In this document: piece after piece, positions 44,334 through 53,527 of the stretch | How the letters are laid out: each line of letters starts with the position of its first letter | Position numbering within the stretch: position 1 is the first letter of the stretch | Assembly (NCBI GenBank): GCA_029262795.1 | Contig: JAJCYT010000030.1 | Coordinates: forward strand, 285,919-349,918 | DNA from: Candidatus Fraserbacteria bacterium | GTDB lineage: Bacteria > Bipolaricaulota > Bipolaricaulia > RBG-16-55-9 > JAJCYT01 | Direction of reading: 5' to 3' | Length of the DNA stretch: 64,000 bases | Program-made: the position numbers and the translations under genes | Notes under the pieces: model-generated | The model's input: the letters and a program-made list of their open reading frames with translations, nothing else | What the model was told of the DNA's origin: nothing | The model's database searches: none

Positions 44334-44376
44334 AAAGCCACGTCTTGGGTCGAACGCCTAAGACGTGGCTTTTTCT
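44334..44376 (+). terminator. Intrinsic terminator after the surface protein gene
   Basis: Arms AAGCCACGTCTT and AAGACGTGGCTT, perfect, then TTTTTCTTTT. Among the strongest in the window. Confidence 0.95.
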
Positions 44377-44413
44377 TTTGGAAATAGCAAGATTTATCAC
44401 TTAAAATAACCTT

Positions 44414-45679
44414 ATGGCACTTTCAACGAAAGAAATCACGTTATTGGAGTTAGCCAAAGGCGCACAACAGGCGTCTTTGAAGCTGTCCAGCGTTTCGACG
44501 GGCCAAAAGAATCAAGCCCTGGAATGCATGGCTGATCTTTTGGTCGAAAATGAGAAAACCTTAATCGATGCCAACGCCAAAGATTTGGTGTATGGCGAAG
44601 AAAAAGGGTTATCCCAGGCAATGCTTGAGCGTTTGACATTGACACCGGAACGCATCGCGTCCACCGCCGATGGCCTGCGTGAAGTGGCTTCTTTCGATGA
44701 TCCCGTTGGTGAAGTGTCTGAAACGAGCACACGCCCCAGCGGCATTGAAGTCAGCCGAATGCGGATTCCGCTTGGCGTGATTTTAATGATCTATGAATCC
44801 CGTCCAAACGTCACTGCGGATGCAGCATCATTGTGTCTCAAGAGTGGCAATGCCATCATCCTGCGCGGCGGGAGTGAGGCGTTTAATTCCAATCAAGCCA
44901 TTGTAAAGCTTTGGCATCAGGCGCTTGAAGAAGTTGGTCTGCCAGCGCAAAGCGTCCAGTTGGTGCCAACTACGGACCGCGAGGCCGTGAGCGAACTGCT
45001 CAAAATGGACGAGTGGATTGACCTCGTCATTCCGCGCGGCGGCGAAGGCTTGATTCGCAGCGTGGCTGAGCAATCCAGAATTCCAGTCATCAAACACTAC
45101 AAAGGTGTGTGTAATCTTTACATCGATGAAAGTGCAGATCTGAACATGGCCATCGACCTCACCGTCAACAGCAAGGTGAGTCGTCCCAGTGTGTGTAACT
45201 CACTGGAAAATCTGTTGGTGCATCAATCTGTGGCTGAACAAGTGTTGCCTTTATTGATTGAAAAATTGAAGTCCCACACTGTCGAAGTGCGTGGCTGCGA
45301 ACGAACACGCCAGATTGTGCCTGATGTGATTGAAGCCACTGAAGCAGATTGGTACGAAGAATATGTCGACTATATCCTTGCCATCCGCGTGGTGGACGAT
45401 CTGAACATGGCCATCGACCACATCAATCGTTACGGCTCGCTTCACACTGAAACCATCGTTACGAATGACGAGTCAAAGTCGAATGAATTTTTGCGACGCG
45501 TCAATTCATCTTGCGTGATGGTCAATGCCTCCACCCGATTCAACGACGGTGGCCAATTGGGCCTGGGTGCAGAAATTGGCATCAGCACGACCAAGCTCCA
45601 TGCTTTCGGCCCCATGGGGTTACGTGAATTGACCACACAAAAATTCATTGTTAAAGGCAACGGCGAAACCAGAACTTAA
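44414..45679 (+). CDS. proA: Gamma-glutamyl phosphate reductase
   Basis: Second enzyme of proline synthesis: reduces gamma-glutamyl phosphate to glutamate semialdehyde with NADPH. The 421 residues match the family length. Visible marks are IPLGVILMIYESRPNVTADAA, LKSGNAIILRGGSEA, VIPRGGEGLI, VIKHYKGVCNLYID and the catalytic Cys in SRPSVCNSLE, with FNDGGQLGLGAEIGIST near the end. The partner proB is not in the window. Confidence 0.97.
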   Translation: MALSTKEITLLELAKGAQQASLKLSSVSTGQKNQALECMADLLVENEKTLIDANAKDLVYGEEKGLSQAMLERLTLTPERIASTADGLREVASFDDPVGEVSETSTRPSGIEVSRMRIPLGVILMIYESRPNVTADAASLCLKSGNAIILRGGSEAFNSNQAIVKLWHQALEEVGLPAQSVQLVPTTDREAVSELLKMDEWIDLVIPRGGEGLIRSVAEQSRIPVIKHYKGVCNLYIDESADLNMAIDLTVNSKVSRPSVCNSLENLLVHQSVAEQVLPLLIEKLKSHTVEVRGCERTRQIVPDVIEATEADWYEEYVDYILAIRVVDDLNMAIDHINRYGSLHTETIVTNDESKSNEFLRRVNSSCVMVNASTRFNDGGQLGLGAEIGISTTKLHAFGPMGLRELTTQKFIVKGNGETRT

Positions 45680-45691
45680 GTTTTTCAAAAA

Positions 45692-46156
45692 TTAAAGGTG
45701 AAGATCAAAGTCACCATACAAAGTTTGAATGTATGAGATTTGACCTTGGTGATACACCAAGTTCCAGTGCTGAAACCCAATCACATCCGCTTTGGAAGCG
45801 GTTCCGCCCCAGGGCAATTCTACCTGTTGTTCCAATTCTTCATCGTTGAGTTGGTTGAGTAAATCCAACAATTTTTGAGTGTTGTCTTTGCACTGTGTTT
45901 CCCATTTATCAATGGTCAATGTCTGATTTACATCTTGTTCAACATTGTGTTCACTGTTTTGAGTGGAAGTTTCTGGCGCAATGAGGCTTATAAAAAACAT
46001 AGGCGACTTTGCACATTCTTCCAACTGATCCATCACGCTTCGTCCATTGTCCAAAGGTTTCCAGTCTAATTTGTCAGCAGGCATTGCCTTTGCCATATTG
46101 AACAACACATCTGTGGCAGTTTGTATCATCTCTGAAAGTTTGTTGCGATAGTCCAT
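45692..46156 (-). CDS. DinB-family protein
   Basis: A 154-residue four-helix-bundle protein. The start at 46156 has GGGAG seven bases upstream. WKPLDNGRSVMDQLEECAKS and GFQHWNLVYHQGQISYIQTLYG fit DinB_2; the two His of the last helix are usual metal ligands, but the first-position His (normally in a HxxxH-like context near DQLEE) is not seen. Often thiol- or metal-dependent transferases of unknown substrate. Confidence 0.75.
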   Translation of the reverse strand: MDYRNKLSEMIQTATDVLFNMAKAMPADKLDWKPLDNGRSVMDQLEECAKSPMFFISLIAPETSTQNSEHNVEQDVNQTLTIDKWETQCKDNTQKLLDLLNQLNDEELEQQVELPWGGTASKADVIGFQHWNLVYHQGQISYIQTLYGDFDLHL

Positions 46157-46310
46157 CTGATCTCCCTTTATCAACGATTAGATGAATCATTATTTATCCT
46201 ATTGTATATAGTATAAAATAAATATGCACCCTTGAAAATTCTATGAATCAGACATTTTCTAAGAACCATGTAACAGTGGATTTGCCTATCAAAAGGTTTG
46301 CATTTGGTGA

Positions 46311-47378
46311 ATGAAATCCGATTGGTATATTCTTAACCTCATGAACGTATTTCTGAGGGAATCCAGCCTGGAGCGACGTATTGCGACTGTGCTGTCACTG
46401 TTTGTATTCATTATGGGCATGGGCACGTTGGGGTATCGGTTTATCGAAGGCTGGAGCTGGCTGGAAGCGCTTTACATGACCACGATCACTGTCACCACGG
46501 TGGGGTTTGGTGAATTGCATGAGTTGAGCATTTCTGGGCAAATGTTTACGATTGTATTGGTAGTCGTAGGTGTCAGTGCATTTACTTACACTTTCAGCAC
46601 CTTTGCAGATTATTTGATTGCAGGACAGCTTCAGGGATATTTGGCTGAACGAAAAATGAAACGGCAGGCGGCAAAATTGAAAGATCACTACATTATCTGC
46701 GGATTTGGACGCGTTGGTACAGAGGTGGCTCAAGAGTTTCAGCGTGAAGGACAATCGATGGTGGTGATTGATCCGAGTGAAAAAGCCATCGAATCTGCCA
46801 TTCATCTAAACAGTTGCTTGGCCATCCAGGGTGATGCCGGTGATGATGATCTTTTAATAAAAGCCGGTTTAGAACGAGCTAAAGGACTCATTGCTGCAGC
46901 AGACAGCGATGCCACCAATGTCATGATTACGCTCTCTGCCCACGCCATCAATCCAAAAATGTTTATCATCGCCAGAGCCAATATGGAAAGCAGTCGCTCC
47001 AAGCTACTAAGAGCAGGGGCAAACCGCGTGCTCTCTCCTTCGATCATCAGTGGTCGCAGCATGGCGCAAATGGCCATTCGACCTAACGTGGTCGAATTTT
47101 TAGATGTGGTCACCCGCGATGATGAAATGGAATACTGGATCGAGGAATTGGCCGTCAAGGCAGGCAGTACGTTGGATGGGATGACCGTAGGCGATGCCAA
47201 TATTCGCAAAGCCACCGGCATCACTATTTTGGTGATCAAGCGTCAGGATGGGCAGACATTTGTATCACCCACAGCCGATACCATTTTTGTTTCTGGGGAC
47301 CTAGTAATGGCTTTTGGCTCACGAGATCATTTGAGTCAATTTGAACGCATGGCGCATGAATCGACACTTTCTGGCTAA
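46311..47378 (+). CDS. Two-helix potassium channel with RCK (TrkA) domain
   Basis: A 355-residue protein. Two membrane helices flank a pore loop with the selectivity filter TVTTVGFGE (near residue 60). A TrkA_N/RCK domain follows, with the nucleotide-binding HYIICGFGRVGTEVAQEF, and a TrkA_C domain ends it. This is the MthK/Kch-type layout; gating by NAD(H), ATP or calcium cannot be read. ATG 46311 is used; an ATG ten codons on is possible. Confidence 0.92.
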   Translation: MKSDWYILNLMNVFLRESSLERRIATVLSLFVFIMGMGTLGYRFIEGWSWLEALYMTTITVTTVGFGELHELSISGQMFTIVLVVVGVSAFTYTFSTFADYLIAGQLQGYLAERKMKRQAAKLKDHYIICGFGRVGTEVAQEFQREGQSMVVIDPSEKAIESAIHLNSCLAIQGDAGDDDLLIKAGLERAKGLIAAADSDATNVMITLSAHAINPKMFIIARANMESSRSKLLRAGANRVLSPSIISGRSMAQMAIRPNVVEFLDVVTRDDEMEYWIEELAVKAGSTLDGMTVGDANIRKATGITILVIKRQDGQTFVSPTADTIFVSGDLVMAFGSRDHLSQFERMAHESTLSG

Positions 47379-47404
47379 ACGCTTTTCCTTTTAAAACACC
47401 AGTA

Positions 47405-47434
47405 TTGACTTTTATTTTACGCTCATGATATAAT
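47405..47434 (+). promoter_or_regulatory. Promoter of the 47.6 kb secreted protein gene
   Basis: TTGACT (47405-47410), an 18-base spacer and TATAAT (47429-47434) preceded by TGA (extended -10). It gives a leader of about 155 bases. Confidence 0.75.
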
Positions 47435-47449
47435 GGCTGAAAACCATTT

Positions 47450-47493
47450 TTAGCGGGGGCTTACAGCATTTGCGTCGGGGGACGCGAATGTTG
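47450..47493 (+). promoter_or_regulatory. Structured leader element, copy A
   Basis: TTAGCGGGGG, six bases, then GCATTTGCGTC, a GGGG loop and GACGCGAATGT: an 11-bp stem with two G-U pairs. The same order (TTAGyGGGGG, GCATTT, GGGG loop, AATGT) occurs in the leader of the paralogous gene at 63.8 kb. It lies in the untranslated leader. It does not match a riboswitch class I know. Confidence 0.55.
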
Positions 47494-47598
47494 AAAAATA
47501 GGTTGGCACCTTTTCTTAATACGTTTTACATTCCTTCGTTGATTGGTTTTTAAACTGATAGTTCTTTTTTCAGTAATAACCCTATATTGGGGGTTGGT

Positions 47599-49137
47599 GT
47601 GCGAAAGCTTGTTTGGATAGGGTGTTTCTATTCCATCCTACTGATAGTGTTTTTATTTGTATTTTCTTTGCAAGGCTGGGCGCAGGTCACTATTAGTGGC
47701 AGAGGCGTCTTGCCCACACCGCCTTTACGTGTCACCATTTCCACAACCGAGCGCAGCACTTCAACCATTTACACCTACGAAAATCCTGGCCCTGTCGATG
47801 TGGAAGTGATTCCAATGGTCGATTGTCCGACAGGGGTTAATGTATCCTTACTCAGCCTGCCACTGCCTATTGCATCCGGTGATTCGCAAAATGTGGAGAT
47901 TCGCTTTATCGGTTTGCCTGGCCTGATAGAAGAAGGCGATGTGGTTGAGTGCGTTATCATTGGCGGTACCACACAGGAATCGTTGTTTTTACAGATGGTC
48001 AGTCCGCGACAGTTGCCAGCTTTGGGCAATTTGAATTTGAACTTTGATCTTATTCCTGACAACACCAACCTTGAAGCCGTGCCATTTTTTGTTGATTTCA
48101 CATCCAACCTGCAACTGAGCGTTACCCTAAGCGGTTTGACCGCTGCTGCCGATTTAGGCTTTGGTACCACCGGCCTGGAGTTTGCTGTGCTCACAGCCGA
48201 TGCTATTTTGGGAGTGTTTGACTTTACGGCACAAACGGTGTTTGCTGCCGCATTTGGACCTCAAAATGAAATACTGGCCAATGGTGACATCAGTTTTGTG
48301 AAAAAACGTGTCCGCGTCCGCTTCAATTTATTTGGCTTAACTGTGGATAATTTAGCTATTTTTGAAAACACCAAGTTCACCCATCCTTTCCCAGACAATG
48401 CCACTGCATTGAATGCCATCCAATCCCCCGTTTACCGTTTTGGTAATCTGTTGCGCCTGGATGGACGAACGGATTTAAACATTCCACTTCGCATGACTAT
48501 TGGCATTTGTGCCGACCCTGCCAAAGCCAACCGCATTAAGAATCGAATTTTTTCGGGAAGCACCTGCGAAAGCGATTTGCTGACCTTTGATGTGATTCAA
48601 CTTGTGGCGGGGCCATTAGATATTGGTGGGGTGCAGGTGCTATCAACACTTGAGTTTCGCCCCAATCTCACATTCAGAGGTGTGTTATCGCTACGAAACA
48701 GACTGTTTGATTTGATCAACATTACCAGCACGGCCATTTTGGATGACAAAGGTCAAATTATGCCCCAAGTCATTCTAGGCTCGTTGTCACAACCACAACA
48801 ATCGCTCACGTTGCAATTGGACAGTGCTTTGAAACCCGTAAGCTTGCTTGCTCGTTTCACGGCTGCCATCGAAGATCACAGCCTCAGTGTGCTGTTGCGC
48901 TCAACAGATGATGGCTTTAATTCCACCACTTTCACCTTCATTAATCCGCTGGAATCGGGTCGGTTGCTGACCTCACTCCGCTTTGGCATGACGGGTACGG
49001 ATGTGGGCAGTCTCTCATTTACTCAAGCCACCTTCAACTGGAATCAATTAATTGGGCCCTTGCGATTCAATGCCAACATCAGCCTGGGTCTATCTGGCAT
49101 GCAACGTGCCAGAATCAGCTTGGATACGTTGTTTTAA
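47599..49137 (+). CDS. Large secreted protein, paralogue of the 63.8 kb gene
   Basis: A 512-residue secreted protein of unknown function. GTG 47599 is preferred for the GGGGG five bases upstream. A signal sequence (LLIVFLFVFSLQGWAQ) is followed by a PFAM-unfamiliar beta-rich protein. Residues about 145-210 (NFDLIPDNTNLEAVPFFVDF, then TSNLQLSVTLSGLTAAADLGF) match the start of the gene at 63782 (DIALIPEGSQTEAVKFDIDF, then QANLQLNITLSGITFGADLGF). An N-terminal extension of about 110 residues, like an immunoglobulin-type domain (NPGPVDVEVIPMVDCPTGVN), is absent from that paralogue. Probably a surface or outer-membrane beta-structure. Confidence 0.75.
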   Translation: MRKLVWIGCFYSILLIVFLFVFSLQGWAQVTISGRGVLPTPPLRVTISTTERSTSTIYTYENPGPVDVEVIPMVDCPTGVNVSLLSLPLPIASGDSQNVEIRFIGLPGLIEEGDVVECVIIGGTTQESLFLQMVSPRQLPALGNLNLNFDLIPDNTNLEAVPFFVDFTSNLQLSVTLSGLTAAADLGFGTTGLEFAVLTADAILGVFDFTAQTVFAAAFGPQNEILANGDISFVKKRVRVRFNLFGLTVDNLAIFENTKFTHPFPDNATALNAIQSPVYRFGNLLRLDGRTDLNIPLRMTIGICADPAKANRIKNRIFSGSTCESDLLTFDVIQLVAGPLDIGGVQVLSTLEFRPNLTFRGVLSLRNRLFDLINITSTAILDDKGQIMPQVILGSLSQPQQSLTLQLDSALKPVSLLARFTAAIEDHSLSVLLRSTDDGFNSTTFTFINPLESGRLLTSLRFGMTGTDVGSLSFTQATFNWNQLIGPLRFNANISLGLSGMQRARISLDTLF

Positions 49138-49325
49138 AGGTTCTCTATCTTTACATAATTTGATTTGTACGGGTTGAATATGCCATGTGGAATGCTTCCT
49201 TAGGTTAAACAAAATAAAGGTCATATTTTGGGTTGAATTGTTATTTTGTCTGGTTGTGATTATTGGCACATAGAGTTGAAATTTTTTATAAGCCTATAGC
49301 ACAATCAAATGGCTGATTAAGAAAA

Positions 49326-49703
49326 TTACCCAAGGAGTCGTTGAATTAGCAGATAACCCAACCAGAGAAATAAAAGACCTAACACCACGCTGAGCATCGT
49401 ATACATCAAAGCTGTGGTCATATCACCCGATCGGATCATTTGGAAGGCTTCGTAGCTGAAGGTTGAAAAGGTGGTGAAGGCACCGAGGATGCCAATAAAC
49501 ACAAAGGCTCGAAGTGTTTCATTCATGTTTTCCTGTGTTTCCACAAAACCAATGCCCATGCCGAACAAAGTGGAACCAACCAGATTGACTACAAATGTGC
49601 CAAACGGAAGGGTGTGACCAAAGCTCATCACCCAAACGCTCAAACCATATCGGGCCAAGGCACCAATAAAACCTCCCATCCCAATCATCAACAGTTTGAG
49701 CAT
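49326..49703 (-). CDS. crcB: Fluoride ion channel CrcB/Fluc
   Basis: A 125-residue, four-helix membrane protein that lets fluoride leave the cell as a dual-topology dimer. GGFIGALARYGL, FGTFVVNLVGSTLFGMG and GILGAFTTFSTFSYE are the family motifs, including the Asn and the Phe-box residues and the TTFSTF stretch. Single copy here. No fluoride riboswitch could be recognised upstream. Confidence 0.95.
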   Translation of the reverse strand: MLKLLMIGMGGFIGALARYGLSVWVMSFGHTLPFGTFVVNLVGSTLFGMGIGFVETQENMNETLRAFVFIGILGAFTTFSTFSYEAFQMIRSGDMTTALMYTMLSVVLGLLFLWLGYLLIQRLLG

Positions 49704-49846
49704 TGAATCACCTGGTCAAATTCAATATTTATTCTTTATCAAAAAAAATGCTTCGAGAAATAATACTTAAGCTTAATACCCCATCGGCCCTCTTTAAACA
49801 AAGAGGAGAATTCTTTTTATCTGTCTTTTCTAAAAACTATCTTTTC

Positions 49847-51013
49847 CTAAACTCGCTGAATCGCCATCGTTAGCCCATTGCCGCCGCCCATGCAGATGGT
49901 GGCCAGACCCCACTCTTTGTCGTGTTGATGCAAGGCCCAGGCGAGGGTGGTCACAATACGTGCACCACTGCAACCGATGGGATGACCCAAAGCGACTGCG
50001 CCACCATGAACATTAACACGATCCCAGTCCCAGCCAAGTTCTTTGCCATCGGCCAGCACTTGAGCAGCGAAGGCTTCGTTGACTTCGATCAAGTCGAAAT
50101 CGGACACACTCATGCCGGTGTTTTTGAATAATTTTTTGGTGGACTCAACTGGGGCATAGAACAAATCAATTGGCTCTGTACCAGCGGCTGCGTACGCAGC
50201 AATTTTTGCCAGTGGTTTTAAGCCACGTTTTCCGGCTTCTTCGGCGCTCATGATCATCAATGCCGAAGCGCCATCATTGAGGCCAGGGGCGTTACCAGCG
50301 GTGACACTGCCTTCTTTACTAAAGGCAGTTCGAAGGCTTGCGAGTTTTTCCACGGTGGTATCTGCACGTGGAGTTTCGTCTCGATCAATAATGCCGTCTT
50401 TAGCTTCCAGTGGAATCAATTCATTGGCAAATGCACCGGATTCAATTGCAGCCAAGGCCTTTTGATGGCTTTGATAGGAAAATTCGTCCTGCATTTCGCG
50501 CGAGATAGAGGATTTGTTCGCAGTGTATTCCGCAGACAATCCCATATGATGTTTTTCAAATGCACACCACAAGCCGTCGTGGATCATGCCATCAATCATT
50601 TTCTGATCGCCCGCTTTGACACCTTTACGCATGCCGTACATGAGATAAGGCACATTGCTCATGGATTCCATGCCACCTGCAATAATGGCGCTGGCATCAC
50701 CACATTTGATGGCTTGGGTTGCGCTGATAATTGCTTTCATGCCAGAGCCACACACTTTGTTGACGGTGACCGCTGGAACGGTGGCTGATACGCCACCGCC
50801 AATGGCAGCCTGACGTGCAGGAGCCTGACCTTCGCCAGCCTGAACAACGTTGCCCATAATCACTTCATCAACCTGATCGCCTTGAACGCCCGTTTTATGG
50901 AGCAACCCTTTGATCGCTTCAGCACCCAGTTCTGGTGCTTTGAATTGAGAAACACGACCTAAGAATTTCCCCATAGGGGTACGAACTGCGCCAACAATCA
51001 CAACATCCGTCAT
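49847..51013 (-). CDS. Acetyl-CoA acetyltransferase (thiolase)
   Basis: Thiolase of 388 residues. Nucleophile Cys88 in NKVCGSGMKA, His in GGAVALGHPIGCSGAR, and second Cys in CMGGGNG are all present. The loop layout and length suit the biosynthetic/acetoacetyl-CoA type (AtoB, PhaA). An OsmC-family gene precedes it with a four-base overlap. With pccB it points to acyl-CoA metabolism, but beta-oxidation partners are not nearby. Confidence 0.95.
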   Translation of the reverse strand: MTDVVIVGAVRTPMGKFLGRVSQFKAPELGAEAIKGLLHKTGVQGDQVDEVIMGNVVQAGEGQAPARQAAIGGGVSATVPAVTVNKVCGSGMKAIISATQAIKCGDASAIIAGGMESMSNVPYLMYGMRKGVKAGDQKMIDGMIHDGLWCAFEKHHMGLSAEYTANKSSISREMQDEFSYQSHQKALAAIESGAFANELIPLEAKDGIIDRDETPRADTTVEKLASLRTAFSKEGSVTAGNAPGLNDGASALMIMSAEEAGKRGLKPLAKIAAYAAAGTEPIDLFYAPVESTKKLFKNTGMSVSDFDLIEVNEAFAAQVLADGKELGWDWDRVNVHGGAVALGHPIGCSGARIVTTLAWALHQHDKEWGLATICMGGGNGLTMAIQRV

Positions 51014-51447
51014 GATTCGACCTCCATCTCAGTGTCTGGATTAATCTCATAGCGATAAGTGATATCAATGCCTTGCTTCAGGGTATTGGACACAGTGCAA
51101 TAGCGATTCATCGACAGATCAATCGCCTTGTCAAATTTCTTTTCGTCAATATCGGCTCCCCAGATTTGATAGACCAACGTCATATTATGATAAATCCTGG
51201 GATGTTCTTCAGCGCGTTCGCCAGTAATACCAATCTCAAAACGATCGTATTGAACCTTCATTTTGTTGAGAATAGACACCACATCCATGCCAGTACAGCC
51301 ACACACGGACATCAGCAACAACTCCACTGGGCTTGGGCCTTGACCTAAACCATCATGTGAAGGATCGGTGTCGATGGTCACACCGTGATTGCTCCAGCCA
51401 CTGCCTTTAAACTGGAGCCCTTCATTCCATTTTACAATTGCATCCAC
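51010..51447 (-). CDS. OsmC/YhfA-family protein
   Basis: A 145-residue OsmC-like protein. The conserved Cys lies in LLMSVCGCTGMDVVSILNKM; the other Cys of peroxidase-type OsmC is not clearly matched, so it belongs with the YhfA-like group, whose role is uncertain (possible thiol peroxidase). Starts before, and overlaps by four bases, the thiolase gene. Confidence 0.88.
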   Translation of the reverse strand: MDAIVKWNEGLQFKGSGWSNHGVTIDTDPSHDGLGQGPSPVELLLMSVCGCTGMDVVSILNKMKVQYDRFEIGITGERAEEHPRIYHNMTLVYQIWGADIDEKKFDKAIDLSMNRYCTVSNTLKQGIDITYRYEINPDTEMEVES

Positions 51448-51532
51448 ATTGTCCTCCTGAACATTTACGATTCTTAAATTTCCAAATGTTCATTTTACTG
51501 AATGGACATTTGTTTTGCTTCCTGTGGGTCTT

Positions 51533-52033
51533 TTACAAACCAAGTTCTGAAAGCCCTGGGTGATCTTGTGAACGAGGTCCACTTGGCCAATGAAATTTTC
51601 TTTCAGCTTCAGTAATAGGCAAATCATTGATACTGGCAATACGGCGCATCATCAATCCATTCTCAGCAAACTCCCAGTTTTCATTGCCATATGATCGATA
51701 CCAATTGCCATCGGCATCATGACATTCGTAAGCAAATCGAACTGCTATTCGATTTGCTTCAAAAGCCCATAGCTCTTTAATGAGGCGATAATCCAGTTCT
51801 CGTTCCCATTTTTGTTTGAGAAACTCAACAATTTCTGCCCGGCCATTTACAAAAGTGGAACGATTGCGCCACACACTGTCAATGGTATAGGCGAGCGACA
51901 CTTTTTCTGGGTTTTGATTGTTCCAACCATCTTCTGCTGCACGAACTTTCATACGTGCAGTTTCAGCATCGAATGGTGGAAGCGGAGGTCGGGATTCTTC
52001 ATTTGCTGACTGATTGTTGCTTGTATCGTTCAT
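51533..52033 (-). CDS. DUF1348 (NTF2/SnoaL-like) protein
   Basis: A 166-residue cone-fold protein of the NTF2-like group. [43 protein letters not shown] and [24 protein letters not shown] are the DUF1348 pattern. The start at 52033 has GCAGG four bases upstream. Function unknown. Confidence 0.85.
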   Translation of the reverse strand: MNDTSNNQSANEESRPPLPPFDAETARMKVRAAEDGWNNQNPEKVSLAYTIDSVWRNRSTFVNGRAEIVEFLKQKWERELDYRLIKELWAFEANRIAVRFAYECHDADGNWYRSYGNENWEFAENGLMMRRIASINDLPITEAERKFHWPSGPRSQDHPGLSELGL

Positions 52034-52154
52034 AAAACCTGCTTTCTTTATCAAATAACCGCTTCATGTTTTATTTTCTGGTATAAGGTATTTCAAAATT
52101 GGACGCAAGAAATTCATACAGAAATCATAGAAATTTCACCAAACCTTATCTAAC

Positions 52155-52547
52155 ATGAATATTATGATGTGGATTAAATTTCGGGGTTTACTGATTGGTT
52201 TGGTGTTAATGGCAATGGGACTGGTATCTTTGCCTGTGTTTGCTGAACTATCTGAAGAAACGCCTTTGCTTAGAGGTGTGCTGGTTTCATCAGCAGAATT
52301 CAATGAAGATTTGTTTTTCTTCCTTCAAATCAGCGACAACGAAGATGAAAACCTGTGGATTAAATTTACTGAAGAAACCCACGTGAGAGATCAATTTGGC
52401 CATGAGCTATCTATCTTTGACATTCCATTATTTTCTGAAGTGATTGTTCTTTGCTTCGAGGTCAAAACCACGTTCATTGAAATCATTGATGTCATTATTA
52501 TCTACCCTGATGATGAATCTGACGAAGAAGATGACGACGAGGACTAA
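52155..52547 (+). CDS. Small secreted protein with acidic tail
   Basis: A 130-residue protein with a signal peptide (cut near residue 30, LPVFAE). The middle part looks like a small beta-barrel (LLRGVLVSSAEFNEDLFFFL, NLWIKFTEETHVRDQ). It ends in a 13-residue acidic tail (DDESDEEDDDED). The next gene also makes a secreted acidic-tailed protein, so they may work together, for example in calcium binding. No family recognised. Confidence 0.65.
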   Translation: MNIMMWIKFRGLLIGLVLMAMGLVSLPVFAELSEETPLLRGVLVSSAEFNEDLFFFLQISDNEDENLWIKFTEETHVRDQFGHELSIFDIPLFSEVIVLCFEVKTTFIEIIDVIIIYPDDESDEEDDDED

Positions 52548-52757
52548 ATTTAAAAAAGCAATTCTGCATATGATCTATGCACTTCACTCCCCTGGTCTAA
52601 CTTAGAATTAGAACAACAGCTGTTGCTGGTGGCCTCCTTAAAAAATTTCACCAAAATTTCACTGAAATGAGACTGGGGTTTCATATTGCCGCCATATTCA
52701 TTTCACAACTCTGTATCTAGGATGAGATCACAAGCCTTTATTTAAGGAGATCACGTC

Positions 52758-53438
52758 ATGATGAGAAGAATGAAACCTATTGTTTGGGTGTTAGCGATTA
52801 TGCTGAGTGTGTCGGCATGGTTGCCTGTTATCGCACAGGATAACGCTACCCTTGAGGATGTGGCTCAAAAACTTCAAAGCCTCAATATCAGCAATGTCGA
52901 ACGTGCTCAGGTTGCAGCGGCTCTGGCAGAAGCGCTAGGGGAAGGTCAACTCACTGCCGCACAGGCATTGTCTATTCTCAACAACCTAGAGGAACAATTA
53001 AATCAAGGGCTGGATGCCAGTCAGGCAAACGATTTTGTTGGCACAGAGCTCGCTTCTTTGGGTATTTCAGCTGATCCTGATACACCTGATGATGAAGAAA
53101 GTGATTCAGAAAAAGATGAAGCTGATGAGGAACCAGAGGATGAAGAAGATACTGAAGAAGACGAGGACGAGGATGAAGAATTTGAAGATGATGAAGAATC
53201 TGAAATCGAAGAAGACCCCGATGATGATTGCGAATTTGATTTAGAATCAGGTCAGTACGACGAAGACTGTGACGACTTTGATGAAGACGATCAGTGTGAA
53301 TTCAACTTGGAAACCGGTCGCTTTGACGAAGATTGTTTCGACTTCGGAGAAGATGAATCCGAAGATGATGAAGAAAACGAAGAAGATGAGGAAAACCCCG
53401 ATTCGGATGAGGACGAAGGGGATGAGGATGATGATTAA
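52758..53438 (+). CDS. Secreted protein with long acidic C-terminus
   Basis: A 226-residue protein. A signal peptide (to VIAQ, residue 27) leads into a predicted helical domain of about 80 residues (LEDVAQKLQSLNISNVERAQVAAALAEAL). From residue 110 nearly every residue is Asp or Glu. Within it are two related repeats, CEFDLESGQYDEDCDDF and CEFNLETGRFDEDCFDF, with a Cys at each end, possibly disulphide-closed calcium loops. A strong ribosome binding site (AAGGAG) precedes ATG. Ninety bases upstream of the DUF1800 gene. Confidence 0.7.
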   Translation: MMRRMKPIVWVLAIMLSVSAWLPVIAQDNATLEDVAQKLQSLNISNVERAQVAAALAEALGEGQLTAAQALSILNNLEEQLNQGLDASQANDFVGTELASLGISADPDTPDDEESDSEKDEADEEPEDEEDTEEDEDEDEEFEDDEESEIEEDPDDDCEFDLESGQYDEDCDDFDEDDQCEFNLETGRFDEDCFDFGEDESEDDEENEEDEENPDSDEDEGDEDDD

Positions 53439-53527
53439 ACTTCCGTGGGACATCTTCATCAAAGCCACAAAACAGGGTAAGGCCACATCTCATAACATAT
53501 TCGACCATTGGTTGAAGGGAGGTCAGG

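Noticed and set aside
49785..49815. CCTCTTT/AAAGAGG hairpin as thiolase terminator
   Set aside because: A 7-bp stem but no T-run on the minus strand; too weak to call.
49704..49846. Possible fluoride riboswitch upstream of crcB
   Set aside because: A GGCCGATGGGG stretch on the minus strand recalls its first loop, but the second conserved strand (GATG...CCTAC) and the pseudoknot are missing.
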